Position numbers and translations under genes: made by a program
Assembly (NCBI GenBank): GCA_947095585.1
Contig: OX352766.1
Location: forward strand, 24,847,811-24,911,810
Direction: 5' to 3'
Source: Nephrocerus scutellatus
Lineage: Eukaryota > Arthropoda > Insecta > Diptera > Pipunculidae
Length of the DNA stretch: 64,000 nt
Part shown: one piece after another, positions 39,282 through 51,977 of the stretch
How the letters are laid out: each line of letters starts with the position of its first letter
How positions within the stretch are numbered: the stretch's first letter is position 1
The notes under the pieces: model-generated
Databases searched by the model: none
What the model saw: the letters and a program-made list of their open reading frames with translations, nothing else
Told to the model about the DNA's origin: nothing

Positions 39282-39589
39282 ATAATAATTGGCAAAAACA
39301 TTACTTCAAATTCAATGTTTTATACTAAAACTGCTATGTTAAAGACATTTTATGCAAAATATGAAAATAATGTCCTGCTGTATTTGTTTATTGTACATAA
39401 TATTATAAAAAAAATAATCTGGTTTAATAAACAATCTGAAATCACAAAAAAAAACATATATTTCATATGATGAAATATGGGTGGATTGGATTGGTTAGCT
39501 GGAGAGATATGAAAAAAAGGTAAACAATCTGACACACACAACAAGTGCGGTTGCGCCAACAGTGCTACAAAGCTTCAAACCAAACCAAA

Positions 39590-39698
39590 CCACGCGGTGT
39601 TCCCAAGCGCTCCCCTATCTAAGTACTAACAGCGCCCTTAATTGCTTAATTTCGGTGATCTGACGAGAATCGATGCGTTCAGCGTGGTAGTCGTAGAC
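39590..39698 (-). pseudogene. 5S rRNA-derived box, class Ia
   Basis: 3751-bp copy of 35839. Confidence 0.85.
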
Positions 39699-40510
39699 GA
39701 AATTCTAATTGGCAAAAACATTACTTCAAATTCAATATTTTATACTAAAAATGCTATTTTAAAGACTTTTTATGCAAAATATGAAGAATGTTGAGTTGTT
39801 CGCTGAGTGTTTCATTATTATTTTCTTAAATCCCAGGATTTTCAGTACAAATTCAATTTTTTCCATTAAAAAATCATCTTGTTACAGATCAAATACAACC
39901 TTTTGCAAATTAAAATTCTGAACATTTCATAAATATATGTATATGCCAAATTATAATGGTTATCCTGCTGCAGCTGCTGGTAGATGTATATATTGTTTGA
40001 AATGAAAGATCAGATAAATTCAAAATCTTCATAATTAGCAATATACATAAGCTGAGAACGTATTTTTCGCTTTAGTTGCTCATGTAAGCGAAACTCACGT
40101 ATTTCTGAATTCTGATTTAAATTTAAATCTGCCTGTGTATAGCTTAGTGCCAATCTTTTTCCCACGAACCGGGACCTCGCAATTTATGTACGTAGTGATG
40201 TTCCGTTAAGCTAAGAAGCTAAGAACGTCTTTTTTGCTTCAGTAGCCCATGTAAACGAAACTCACGTATTTGTGAATTCGGATTTAAATTAAAATCTGCC
40301 TGGGTATAGCTTAGTGCTAATCTTTTTCCCACGAACCTGGACCTCGCAATTTATGTACGTAGTGATATTGCGTTCAAAGTTTTGCCTCAATTAAGCCAAT
40401 GTTCCAATGCGCATTTTAATTTCATATGACTGAGAGTAATGGAACATGGACTGCTTTCTTTTTAGGATCGGTTGCGCCAACAGTGCTACAAAGCTTCAAA
40501 CCAAACCAAA

Positions 40511-40619
40511 CCACGCGGTGTTCCCAAGCGCTCCCCTATCTAAGTACTAACAGCGCCCTTAATTGCTTAATTTCGGTGATCTGACGAGAACCGATGCGTT
40601 CAGCGTGGTAGTCGTAGAC
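40511..40619 (-). pseudogene. 5S rRNA-derived box, class Ib
   Basis: 3751-bp copy of 36760. Confidence 0.85.
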
Positions 40620-41704
40620 GAAATTCTAATTGGCAAAAACATTACTTCAAATTCAATATTTTATACTAAAACCGCTATTTTAAAGACATTTTATACAAAA
40701 TATGAAAATAATTTCCTCCAGTAGGAAGTAGGAAGAATGTTGAGTTGTTCGCTGAGTGTTTTATTATTATTTTCTTAAATCCTTTCTTAAAAAAATGTAA
40801 TTCAAAACATAATTTCATAAATATATGTATATGCCAAATTATAACGGAACTCCTGCTGCAGCTGCTGGTAGATGTATATATAGTCTGAAATTAATGATCA
40901 GAACAAATTCAAAATTTTCATATTTAGCAATAGTATACGTAAACTAAGAACGTCTTTTTCGCTTCAGTTACACATATAAGCGAAGCTCACGTATTTGTGA
41001 ATTCTGATTTAAATTTAAATCTGGCTGGGTATATCTTAGTGTCAAACTTTCCCACGAACCGCGACCTCGCAATTTATGTACGTAGTGATGTTGCGTTCAA
41101 ACTTTTGCCTCAATTAAGCCAATGTTCCAATGCGCAATTTAATTTCATATGACTGAGAGTAATGGTACAGGGACTGCTTTCTTTATAGAAACCCCAACTT
41201 AGACAGGATTTTAATATATTATATTTTCAGTTCAAATTCAATCTTTTCCATTTCAAAATCAACTTTTTACAGATCAAATTAAATTTTTGCAAATTAAAAC
41301 TCTGAACATCCGGAAAAAAAATATTAAAAAAAATGTAATTCAATACATAATTTCATAAATATATGTATATGCCAAATTATAATGGTTCTCCTGCTGCAGC
41401 TGCTGGTAGATGTATATATAGTCTGAAATAATGATCAGATCAAATTCAAAATTTTCATATTTAGCAATAGTATACGTAAGCTAAGAACGTCTTTTTCGCT
41501 TCAGTAGCCCATGTAAACGAAACTCACGTATTTGTGAATTCTGATTTAAATTAAAATCTGCCTGGGTATAGCTTAGTGCCTCAATTAAGCCAATGTTCCA
41601 ATGCGCATTTTAATTTCATATGACTGAGAGTAATGGAACATGGACTGCTTTCTTTATAGGACCGGTTTCGCCAACAGTGCTACAAATCTTCAAACCAAAC
41701 CAAA

Positions 41705-41813
41705 CCACGTGGTGTTCCCAAGCGCTCCCCTATCTAAGTACTAACAGCGCCCTTAATTGCTTAATTTCGGTGATCTGACGAGAACCGATGCGTTCAGCGT
41801 GGTAGTCGTAGAC
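41705..41813 (-). pseudogene. 5S rRNA-derived box, class Ib
   Basis: 3751-bp copy of 37954 with cacgtgg. Confidence 0.85.
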
Positions 41814-41996
41814 GAAATTCTAATTGGCAAAAACATTACTTCAAATTCAATATTTTATACTAAAACCGCTATTTTAAAGATATTTTATACAAAATATGAA
41901 AATAATTTCCTCCAGTAGGAAGTAGGAAGAATGTTGAGTTGTTCGCTGAGTGTTTTATTATTATTTTCTTAAATCCTTTCTTAAAAAAATGTAATT

Positions 41997-42018
41997 CAAA
42001 ACATGAAATTATGTTTTG
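41997..42018. repeat. Hairpin from apparent microinversion
   Basis: Same variant again, copied at offset 3751. The next related copy near 48,320 has the ordinary orientation. Confidence 0.7.
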
Positions 42019-42932
42019 TATATATGTATATGCCAAATTATAACGGAACTCCTGCTGCAGCTGCTGGTAGATGTATATATAGTCTGAAATTAATGATCAG
42101 AACAAATTCAAAATTTTCATATTTAGCAATAGTATACGTAAACTAAGAACGTCTTTTTCGCTTCAGTTACACATATAAGCGAAGCTCACGTATTTGTGAA
42201 TTCTGATTTAAATTTAAATCTGGCTGGGTATATCTTAGTGTCAATCTTTTTCCCACGAACCGCGACCTCGCAATTTATGTACGTAGTGATGTTGCGTTCA
42301 AACTTTTGCCTCAATTAAGCCAATGTTCCAATGCGCAATTTAATTTCATATGACTGAGAGTAATGGTACAGGGACTGCTTTCTTTATAGAAACCCCAACT
42401 TAGACAGGATTTTAATATATTATATTTTCAGTTCAAATTCAATCTTTTCCATTTCAAAATCAACTTTTTACAGATCAAATTAAATTTTTGCAAATTAAAA
42501 TTCTGAACATCCGGAAAAAAAATATTAAAAAAAATGTAATTCAATACATAATTTCATAAATATATGTATATGCCAAATTATAATGGTTCTCCTGCTGCAG
42601 CTGCTGGTAGATGTATATATAGTCTGAAATTAATAATCAGTTCAAATTCAAAATCTTCATATTTAGCAATAGTATACCTAAGCTGAGAACGTCTTTTTCG
42701 CTTCAGTTGCCATTGTAAGCGAAACACACGTATTTGTGAATTCTGACAGGATTATTATATATTATATTTTCAGTTCAAATCAAAATAGAAACCCCAACTT
42801 AGACAGGATTATTATATATTATATTTTCAGTTCAATTGATGAAATAAAGTAAGGATGATTGGTAAGCTGGAGAGATATGAAAAAAAGGTAAAAAATCTGA
42901 CACACACAACAGTGCGGGTTGCGCCAACACAA

Positions 42933-43032
42933 CCACGCGGTGTTCCCAAGCGCTCCCCTATCTAAGTACTAACAGCGCCCTTAATTGCTTAATTTCGGTG
43001 ATCTGACGAGAACCGATGCGTTCAGCGTGGTA
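42933..43032 (-). pseudogene. 5S rRNA-derived box, class II
   Basis: Opens the partial third 3751-bp unit. Confidence 0.85.
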
Positions 43033-43340
43033 ATAATAATTGGCAAAAACATTACTTCAAATTCAATGTTTTATACTAAAACTGCTATGTTAAAGACATT
43101 TTATGCAAAATATGAAAATAATGTCCTGCTGTATTTGTTTATTGTACATAATATTATAAAAAAAATAATCTGGTTTAATAAACAATCTGAAATCACAAAA
43201 AAAAACATATATTTCATATGATGAAATATGGGTGGATTGGATTGGTTAGCTGGAGAGATATGAAAAAAAGGTAAACAATCTGACACACACAACAAGTGCG
43301 GTTGCGCCAACAGTGCTACAAAGCTTCAAACCAAACCAAA

Positions 43341-43449
43341 CCACGCGGTGTTCCCAAGCGCTCCCCTATCTAAGTACTAACAGCGCCCTTAATTGCTTAA
43401 TTTCGGTGATCTGACGAGAATCGATGCGTTCAGCGTGGTAGTCGTAGAC
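43341..43449 (-). pseudogene. 5S rRNA-derived box, class Ia
   Basis: Upstream flank reads attaattcaaattc, a private change. Confidence 0.85.
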
Positions 43450-44261
43450 GAAATTCTAATTGGCAAAAACATTAATTCAAATTCAATATTTTATACTAAA
43501 ACTGCTATTTTAAAGACTTTTTATGCAAAATATGAAGAATGTTGAGTTGTTCGCTGAGTGTTTCATTATTATTTTCTTAAATCCCAGGATTTTCAGTACA
43601 AATTCAATTGTTTCCATTAAAAAATCATCTTTTTAAAGATCAAATACAACCTTTTGCAAATTAAAATTCTGAACATTTCATAAATATATGTATATGCCAA
43701 ATTATAATGGTTATCCTGCTGCAGCTGCTGGTAGATGTATATATTGTTTGAAATGAAAGATCAGATAAATTCAAAATCTTCATAATTAGCAATATACATA
43801 AGCTGAGAACGTATTTTTCGCTTTAGTTGCTCATGTAAGCGAAACTCACGTATTTCTGAATTCTGATTTAAATTTAAATCTGCCTGTGTATAGCTTAGTG
43901 CCAATCTTTTTCCCACGAACCGGGACCTCGCAATTTATGTACGTAGTGATGTTCCGTTAAGCTAAGAAGCTAAGAACGTCTTTTTTGCTTCAGTAGCCCA
44001 TGTAAACGAAACTCACGTATTTGTGAATTAGGATTTAAATTAAAATCTGCCTGGGTATAGCTTAGTGCCAATATTTTTCCCACGAACCTGGACCTCGCAA
44101 TTTATGTACGTAGTGATATTGCGTTCAAAGTTTTGCCTCAATTAAGCCAATGTTCCAATGCGCATTTTAATTTCATATGACTGAGAGTAATGGAACATGG
44201 ACTGCTTTCTTTATAGGATCGGTTGCGCCAACAGTGCTACAAAGCTTCAAACCAAACCAAA

Positions 44262-44370
44262 CCACGCGGTGTTCCCAAGCGCTCCCCTATCTAAGTACTA
44301 ACAGCGCCCTTAATTGCTTAATTTCGGTGATCTGACGAGAACCGATGCGTTCAGCGTGGTAGTCGTAGAC
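44262..44370 (-). pseudogene. 5S rRNA-derived box, class Ib
   Basis: The matching box is absent from the second copy of this region (357-bp deletion near 50,368). Confidence 0.85.
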
Positions 44371-45520
44371 GAAATTCTAATTGGCAAAAACATTACTTCA
44401 AATTCAATATTTTATACTAAAACCGCTATTTTAAAGACATTTTATACAAAATATGAAAATAATTTCCTCCAGTAGGAAGTAGGAAGAATGTCGAGTTGTT
44501 CGCTGAGTGTTTTATTATTATTTTCTTAAATCCTTTCTTAAAAAAATGTAATTCAAAACATAATTTCATAAATATATGTATATGCCAAATTATAATGGTT
44601 ATCATGCTGCAGCTGCTGGTAGATGTATATATTGTTTGAAATGAAAGATCAGATAAATTCAAAATCTTCATAATTAGCAATATACATAAGCTGAGAACGT
44701 ATTTTTCGCTTTAGTTGCTCATGTAAGCGAAACTCACGTATTTCTGAATTCTGATTTAAATTTAAATCTGCCTGTGTATAGCTTAGTGCCAATCTTTTTC
44801 CCACGAACCGGGGCCTCGCAATTTATGTACGTAGTGATGTTCCGTTCAAACTTTTACCTCAATTAAGCCAATGTTCCAATGCGCAATTTAATTTCATATG
44901 ACTGAGAGTAATGGTACATAGACTGCTTTCTTTATAGAAACCTCAACTTAGACTGGAAAATTATATATTAGATTTTCAGTTCAAATTCAATCTTTTCCAT
45001 TTCAAAATCAACTTTTTACAGATCGAATTCAACCTTTTGCAAATTAAAATTCTGAACATTAAGAAAATAATGTTAAAAAAATGTAATTCAATTTATAATT
45101 TCATAAATATATGTATATGTCAAATTATAATGGTTCTCCTGCTGCAGCTGCTGGTAGATGTATATATAGTCTGAAATAATGATCAGATCAAATTCAAAAT
45201 TTTCATATTTAGCAATAGTATACGTAAGCTAAGAACGTCTTTTTCGCTTCAGTAGCCCATGTAAACGAAACTCACGTATTTGTGAATTCTGATTTAAATT
45301 AAAATCTGCCTGGGTATAGCTTAGTGCCAATCTTTTTCCCACGAACCTGGACCTCGCAATTTATGTACGTAGTGATGTTGCGTTCAAACTTTTGCCTCAA
45401 TTAAGCCAATGTTCCAATGCGCATTTTAATTTCATATGACTGCGAGTAATGGAACATGGACTGCTTTCTTTATAGGACCGGTTGCGCCAACAGTGCTACA
45501 AAGCTTCAAACCAAACCAAA

Positions 45521-45629
45521 CCACGCGGTGTTCCCAAGCGCTCCCCTATCTAAGTACTAACAGCGCCCTTAATTGCTTAATTTCGGTGATCTGACGAGAA
45601 CCGATGCGTTCAGCGTGGTAGTCGTAGAC
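45521..45629 (-). pseudogene. 5S rRNA-derived box, class Ib
   Basis: The matching box is absent from the second copy (802-bp deletion near 51,318). Confidence 0.85.
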
Positions 45630-45817
45630 GAAATTCTAATTGGCAAAAACATTACTTCAAATTCAATATTTTATACTAAAACCGCTATTTTAAAGACATT
45701 TTATACAAAATATGAAAATAATTTCCTCCAGTAGGAAGTAGGAAGAATGTTGAGTTGTTCGCTGAGTGTTTTATTATTATTTTCTTAAATCCTTTCTTAA
45801 AAAAATGTAATTCAAAA

Positions 45818-46200
45818 CATAATTTCATAAATATATGTATATGCCAAATTATAACGGAACTCCTGCTGCAGCTGCTGGTAGATGTATATATAGTCTGAAA
45901 TTAATGATCAGAACAAATTCAAAATTTTCATATTTAGCAATAGTATACGTAAACTAAGAACGTCTTTTTCGCTTCAGTTACACATATAAGCGAAGCTCAC
46001 GTATTTGTGAATTCTGATTTAAATTTAAATCTGGCTGGGTATATCTTAGTGTCAATCTTTTTCCCACGAACCGCGACCTCGCAATTTATGTACGTAGTGA
46101 TGTTGCGTTCAAACTTTTGCCTCAATTAAGCCAATGTTCCAATGCGCAATTTAATTTCATATGACTGAGAGTAATGGTACAGGGACTGCTTTCTTTATAG
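45818..46200. repeat. Representative long spacer module
   Basis: This 383-bp block is the commonest non-5S component of the array. It runs from cataatttcataaat to ctgctttctttatag. In order it contains the CTGCTGCAGCTGCTGG motif, tatatatagtctgaaat, an inverted repeat (TTCGCTT 45968-45974 with AAGCGAA 45988-45994), the palindrome GATTTAAATTTAAATC (46016-46031) and a moderately GC-rich block with tgtacgta. No reading frame through it is kept across copies. It may descend from 5S intergenic spacer, which is inference. Confidence 0.6.
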
Positions 46201-46742
46201 AAACCCCAACTTAGACAGGATTTTAATATATTATATTTTCAGTTCAAATTCAATCTTTTCCATTTTAAAATCAACTTTTTACAGATCAAATTCAATTTTT
46301 GCAAATTAAAATTCTGAACATCCGGAAAAAAATATTAAAAAAAATGTAATTCAATACATAATTTCATAAATATATGTATATGCCAAATTATAATGGTTCT
46401 CCTGCTGCAGCTGCTGGTAGATGTATATATAGTCTGAAATTAATAATCAGTTCAAATTCAAAATCTTCATATTTAGCAATAGTATACGTAAGCTGAGAAC
46501 GTCTTTTTCGCTTCAGTTGCCATTGTAAGCGAAACACACGTATTTGTGAATTCTGACAGGATTATTATATATTATATTTTCAGTTCAAATCAAAATAGAA
46601 ACCCCAACTTAGACAGGATTATTATATATTATATTTTCAGTTCAATTGATGAAATAAGGGTGGATTGGATTGGTAAGCTGGAGAGATATGAAAAAAGGCA
46701 AAAAATCTGACACACACAACAGTGCGGGTTGCGCCAAAACAA

Positions 46743-46830
46743 CCACGCGGTGTTCCCAAGCCCCTATCTAAGTACTAACAGCGCCCTTAATTGCTTAATT
46801 TCGGTGATCTGACGAGAACCGATGCGTTCA
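46743..46830 (-). pseudogene. 5S-derived box with internal and 5' deletions
   Basis: Lost six bases (gcgctc) in ccaagcgctcccct and lost gcgtggtagtcgtaga, so gcgttca joins cgacgaaattc directly. Confidence 0.82.
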
Positions 46831-48028
46831 CGACGAAATTCTAATTGTCAAAAACATTACTTCAAATTCAATATTTTAAACTAAAACTGCTATTTTATGC
46901 AAAATATGGAAATAATTTCCTCCAGTATGAAGAATGTTGAGTTGTTCGCTGAGTGTTTCATTATTATTTTCTTAAATCCCATGATTTTCAGTTCAAATTC
47001 AATCTTTTCCATTAAAAAATCATCTTTTTACAGATCAAATACAACCTTTTGCAAATTAAAATTCTTAACATTTCATAAATATATGTATATGCCAAAATAT
47101 AATGGTTATCCTGCTGCAGCTGCTGATAGATGTATATATAGTTTGAAATGAAAGATCAGATAAATTCAAAATCATCATAATTAGCAATATACATAAGCTA
47201 AGAACGTATTTTTCGCTTTAGTTGCTCATGTAAGCGAAACTCACGTATTTCTGAATTCTGATTTAAATTTAAATCTGCCTGGGTATAGCTTAGTGCCAAT
47301 CTTTTTCCTACGAACCGGGACCTCGCAATTTATGTACGTAGTGATGTTGCGTTTAAACTTTTACCTCAGTTAAGCCAATGTTCCAATGCGCAATTTAATT
47401 TCATATAACTGAGAGTAATGGTACAGGGACTGCTTTCTTTATAGAAACCCCAACTTAGACAGGATAATTATATATTAGATTTTCAGTTCAAATTTAATCT
47501 TTTCCATTTCAAAATCAACTTTTTACAGTTCGAATTCAACCTTTTGCAAATTAAAATTCTGAACATTAAGAAAATAATGTTAAAAAAATGTAATTCAATT
47601 TATAATTTCATAAATATATGTATATGTCAAATTATAATGGTTCTCCTGCTGCAGCTGCTGGTAGATGTATATATAGTCTGAAATTAATGATCAGATCAAA
47701 TTCAAAATTTTCATATTTAGCAATAGTATACGTAAGCTAAGAACGTCTTTTTTGCTTCAGTAGCCCATGTAAACGAAACTCACGTATTTGTGAATTCGGA
47801 TTTAAATTAAAATCTGCCTGGGTATAGCTTAGTGCCAATCTTTTTCCCACGAACCTGGACCTCGCAATTTATGTACGTAGTGATATTGCGTTCAAAGTTT
47901 TGCCTCAATTAAGCCAATGTTCCAATGCGCATTTTAATTTCATATGACTGAGAGTAATGGAACATGGACTGCTTTCTTTAAAGGATCGGTTGCGCCAACA
48001 GTGCTACAAAGCTTCAAACCAAACCAAA

Positions 48029-48137
48029 CCACGCGGTGTTCCCAAGCGCTCCCCTATCTAAGTACTAACAGCGCCCTTAATTGCTTAATTTCGGTGATAT
48101 GACGAGAACCGATGCGTTCAGCGTGGTAGTCGTAGAC
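48029..48137 (-). pseudogene. 5S rRNA-derived box, class Ib
   Basis: Core has tgatatgacg instead of tgatctgacg, shared with 53176. Confidence 0.85.
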
Positions 48138-49251
48138 GAAATTCTAATTGGCAAAAACATTACTTCAAATTCAATATTTTATACTAAAACCGCTATTTTA
48201 AATACATTTTATAAAAAATATGAAAATAATTTCCTCCAGTAGGAAGTAGGAAGAATGTTGAGTTGTTCGCTGAGTGTTTTATTATTATTTTCTTAAATCC
48301 TTTCTTAAAAAAATGTAATTCAAAACATAATTTCATAAATATATGTATATGCCAAATTATAACGGAACTCCTGCTGCAGCTGCTGGTAGATGTATATATA
48401 GTCTGAAATTAATGATCAGAACAAATTCAAAATTTTCATATTTAGCAATAGTATACGTAAACTAAGAACGTCTTTTTCGCTTCAGTTACACATATAAGCG
48501 AAGCTCACGTATTTGTGAATTCTGATTTAAATTTAAATCTGGCTGGGTATATCTTAGTGTCAATCTTTTTCCCACGAACCGCGACCTCGCAATTTATGTA
48601 CGTAGTGATGTTGCGTTCAAACTTTTGCCTCAATTAAGCCAATGTTCCAATGCGCAATTTAATTTCATATGACTGAGAGTAATGGTACAGGGACTGCTTT
48701 CTTTATAGAAACCCCAACTTAGACAGGATTTTAATATATTATATTTTCAGTTCAAATTCAATCTTTTCCATTTCAAAATCAACTTTTTACAGATCAAATT
48801 AAATTTTTGCAAATTAAAATTCTGAACATCCGGAAAAAAAATATTAAAAAAAATGTAATTCAATACATAATTTCATAAATATATGTATATGCCAAATTAT
48901 AATGGTTCTCCTGCTGCAGCTGCTGGTAGATGTATATATAGTCTGAAATTAATAATCAGTTCAAATTCAAAATCTTCATATTTAGCAATAGTATACCTAA
49001 GCTGAGAACGTCTTTTTCGCTTCAGTTGCCATTGTAAGCGAAACACACGTATTTGTGAATTCTGACAGGATTATTATATATTATATTTTCAGTTCAAATC
49101 AAAATAGAAACCCCAACTTAGACAGGATTATTATATATTATATTTTCAGTTCAATTGATGAAATAAAGTAAGGATGATTGGTAAGCTGGAGAGATATGAA
49201 AAAAAGGTAAAAAATCTGACACACACAACAGTGCGGGTTGCGCCAACACAA

Positions 49252-49351
49252 CCACGCGGTGTTCCCAAGCGCTCCCCTATCTAAGTACTAACAGCGCCCT
49301 TAATTGCTTAATTTCGGTGATCTGACGAGAACCGATGCGTTCAGCGTGGTA
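49252..49351 (-). pseudogene. 5S rRNA-derived box, class II
   Basis: Copy of 42933 at offset 6319. Confidence 0.85.
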
Positions 49352-49659
49352 ATAATAATTGGCAAAAACATTACTTCAAATTCAATGTTTTATACTAAAA
49401 CTGCTATGTTAAAGACATTTTATGCAAAATATGAAAATAATGTCCTGCTGTATTTGTTTATTGTACATAATATTATAAAAAAAATAATCTGGTTTAATAA
49501 ACAATCTGAAATCACAAAAAAAAACATATATTTCATATGATGAAATATGGGTGGATTGGATTGGTTAGCTGGAGAGATATGAAAAAAAGGTAAACAATCT
49601 GACACACACAACAAGTGCGGTTGCGCCAACAGTGCTACAAAGCTTCAAACCAAACCAAA

Positions 49660-49768
49660 CCACGCGGTGTTCCCAAGCGCTCCCCTATCTAAGTACTAAC
49701 AGCGCCCTTAATTGCTTAATTTCGGTGATCTGACGAGAACCGATGCGTTCAGCGTGGTAGTCGTAGAC
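49660..49768 (-). pseudogene. 5S rRNA-derived box, mixed Ia/Ib
   Basis: Has gagaaccg (Ib-like) but the Ia upstream flank (actgctattt, actttttatgc). Confidence 0.85.
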
Positions 49769-51889
49769 GAAATTCTAATTGGCAAAAACATTACTTCAAA
49801 TTCAATATTTTATACTAAAACTGCTATTTTAAAGACTTTTTATGCAAAATATGAAGAATGTTGAGTTGTTCGCTGAGTGTTTCATTATTATTTTCTTAAA
49901 TCCCAGGATTTTCAGTACAAATTCAATTTTTTCCATTAAAAAATCATCTTTTTAAAGATCAAATACAACCTTTTGCAAATTAAAATTCTGAACATTTCAT
50001 AAATATATGTATATGCCAAATTATAATGGTTATCCTGCTGCAGCTGCTGGTAGATGTATATATTGTTTGAAATGAAAGATCAGATAAATTCAAAATCTTC
50101 ATAATTAGCAATATACATAAGCTGAGAACGTATTTTTCATGTAAGCGAAACTCACGTATTTCTGAATTCTGATTTAAATTTAAATCTGCCTGTGTATAGC
50201 TTAGTGCCAATCTTTTTCCCACGAACCGGGACCTCGCAATTTATGTACGTAGTGATGTTCCGTTAAGCTAAGAAGCTAAGAACGTCTTTTTTGCTTCAGT
50301 AGCCCATGTAAACGAAACTCACGTATTTGTGAATTAGGATTTAAATTAAAATCTGCCTGGGTATAGCTATACCGCTATTTTAAAGACATTTTATACAAAA
50401 TATGAAAATAATTTCCTCCAGTAGGAAGTAGGAAGAATGTCGAGTTGTTCGCTGAGTGTTTTATTATTATTTTCTTAAATCCTTTCTTAAAAAAATGTAA
50501 TTCAAAACATAATTTCATAAATATATGTATATGCCAAATTATAATGGTTATCATGCTGCAGCTGCTGGTAGATGTATATATTGTTTGAAATGAAAGATCA
50601 GATAAATTCAAAATCTTCATAATTAGCAATATACATAAGCTGAGAACGTATTTTTCGCTTTAGTTGCTCATGTAAGCGAAACTCACGTATTTCTGAATTC
50701 TGATTTAAATTTAAATCTGCCTGTGTATAGCTTAGTGCCAATCTTTTTCCCACGAACCGGGGCCTCGCAATTTATGTACGTAGTGATGTTCCGTTCAAAC
50801 TTTTACCTCAATTAAGCCAATGTTCCAATGCGCAATTTAATTTCATATGACTGAGAGTAATGGTACATAGACTGCTTTCTTTATAGAAACCTCAACTTAG
50901 ACTGGAAAATTATATATTAGATTTTCAGTTCAAATTCAATCTTTTCCATTTCAAAATCAACTTTTTACAGATCGAATTCAACCTTTTGCAAATTAAAATT
51001 CTGAACATTAAGAAAATAATGTTAAAAAAATGTAATTCAATTTATAATTTCATAAATATATGTATATGTCAAATTATAATGGTTCTCCTGCTGCAGCTGC
51101 TGGTAGATGTATATATAGTCTGAAATAATGATCAGATCAAATTCAAAATTTTCATATTTAGCAATAGTATACGTAAGCTAAGAACGTCTTTTTCGCTTCA
51201 GTAGCCCATGTAAACGAAACTCACGTATTTGTGAATTCTGATTTAAATTAAAATCTGCCTGGGTATAGCTTAGTGCCAATCTTTTTCCCACGAACCTGGA
51301 CCTCGCAATTTATGTACGTAATGATACAGGGACTGCTTTCTTTATAGAAACCCCAACTTAGACAGGATTTTAATATATTATATTTTCAGTTCAAATTCAA
51401 TCTTTTCCATTTTAAAATCAACTTTTTACAGATCAAATTCAATTTTTGCAAATTAAAATTCTGAACATCCGGAAAAAAATATTAAAAAAAATGTAATTCA
51501 ATACATAATTTCATAAATATATGTATATGCCAAATTATAATGGTTCTCCTGCTGCAGCTGCTGGTAGATGTATATATAGTCTGAAATTAATAATCAGTTC
51601 AAATTCAAAATCTTCATATTTAGCAATAGTATACGTAAGCTGAGAACGTCTTTTTCGCTTCAGTTGCCATTGTAAGCGAAACACACGTATTTGTGAATTC
51701 TGACAGGATTATTATATATTATATTTTCAGTTCAAATCAAAATAGAAACCCCAACTTAGACAGGATTATTATATATTATATTTTCAGTTCAATTGATGAA
51801 ATAAGGGTGGATTGGATTGGTAAGCTGGAGAGATATGAAAAAAGGCAAAAAATCTGACACACACAACAGTGCGGGTTGCGCCAAAACAA

Positions 51890-51977
51890 CCACGCGGTGT
51901 TCCCAAGCCCCTATCTAAGTACTAACAGCGCCCTTAATTGCTTAATTTCGGTGATCTGACGAGAACCGATGCGTTCA
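51890..51977 (-). pseudogene. 5S-derived box with internal and 5' deletions
   Basis: Copy of 46743 at offset 5147, with identical gaps. Confidence 0.82.

Larger units (their letters stand above)
35431..44594. repeat. 3751-bp higher-order repeat, about 2.4 copies
   Basis: Units 35431-39181 and 39182-42932 are followed by a partial third, 42933 to about 44,594. Boxes step by 3751: 35431/39182/42933, 35839/39590/43341, 36760/40511/44262, 37954/41705. The third copy carries extra substitutions (for example attaattcaaattc near 43,473 and gaattagg near 44,027). It leaves the pattern where ataacggaact is replaced by ataatggttatc. Confidence 0.85.

Noticed and set aside
45818..46330. Spliced-leader or snRNA gene in the 5S spacer (an attcaatttttgc stretch resembles an Sm site)
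   Set aside because: The motif is absent from most spacers, and no donor site with stem or known snRNA sequence was recognised.
46897..47151. An 84-codon plus-strand open frame repeated at 52044 and 62552, and an 84-codon minus-strand one at 44426 and 50375
   Set aside because: They exist only because spacer copies happen to lack stops there. Sister spacers are interrupted. Copies are near-identical by recent duplication, not by selection that I can show.
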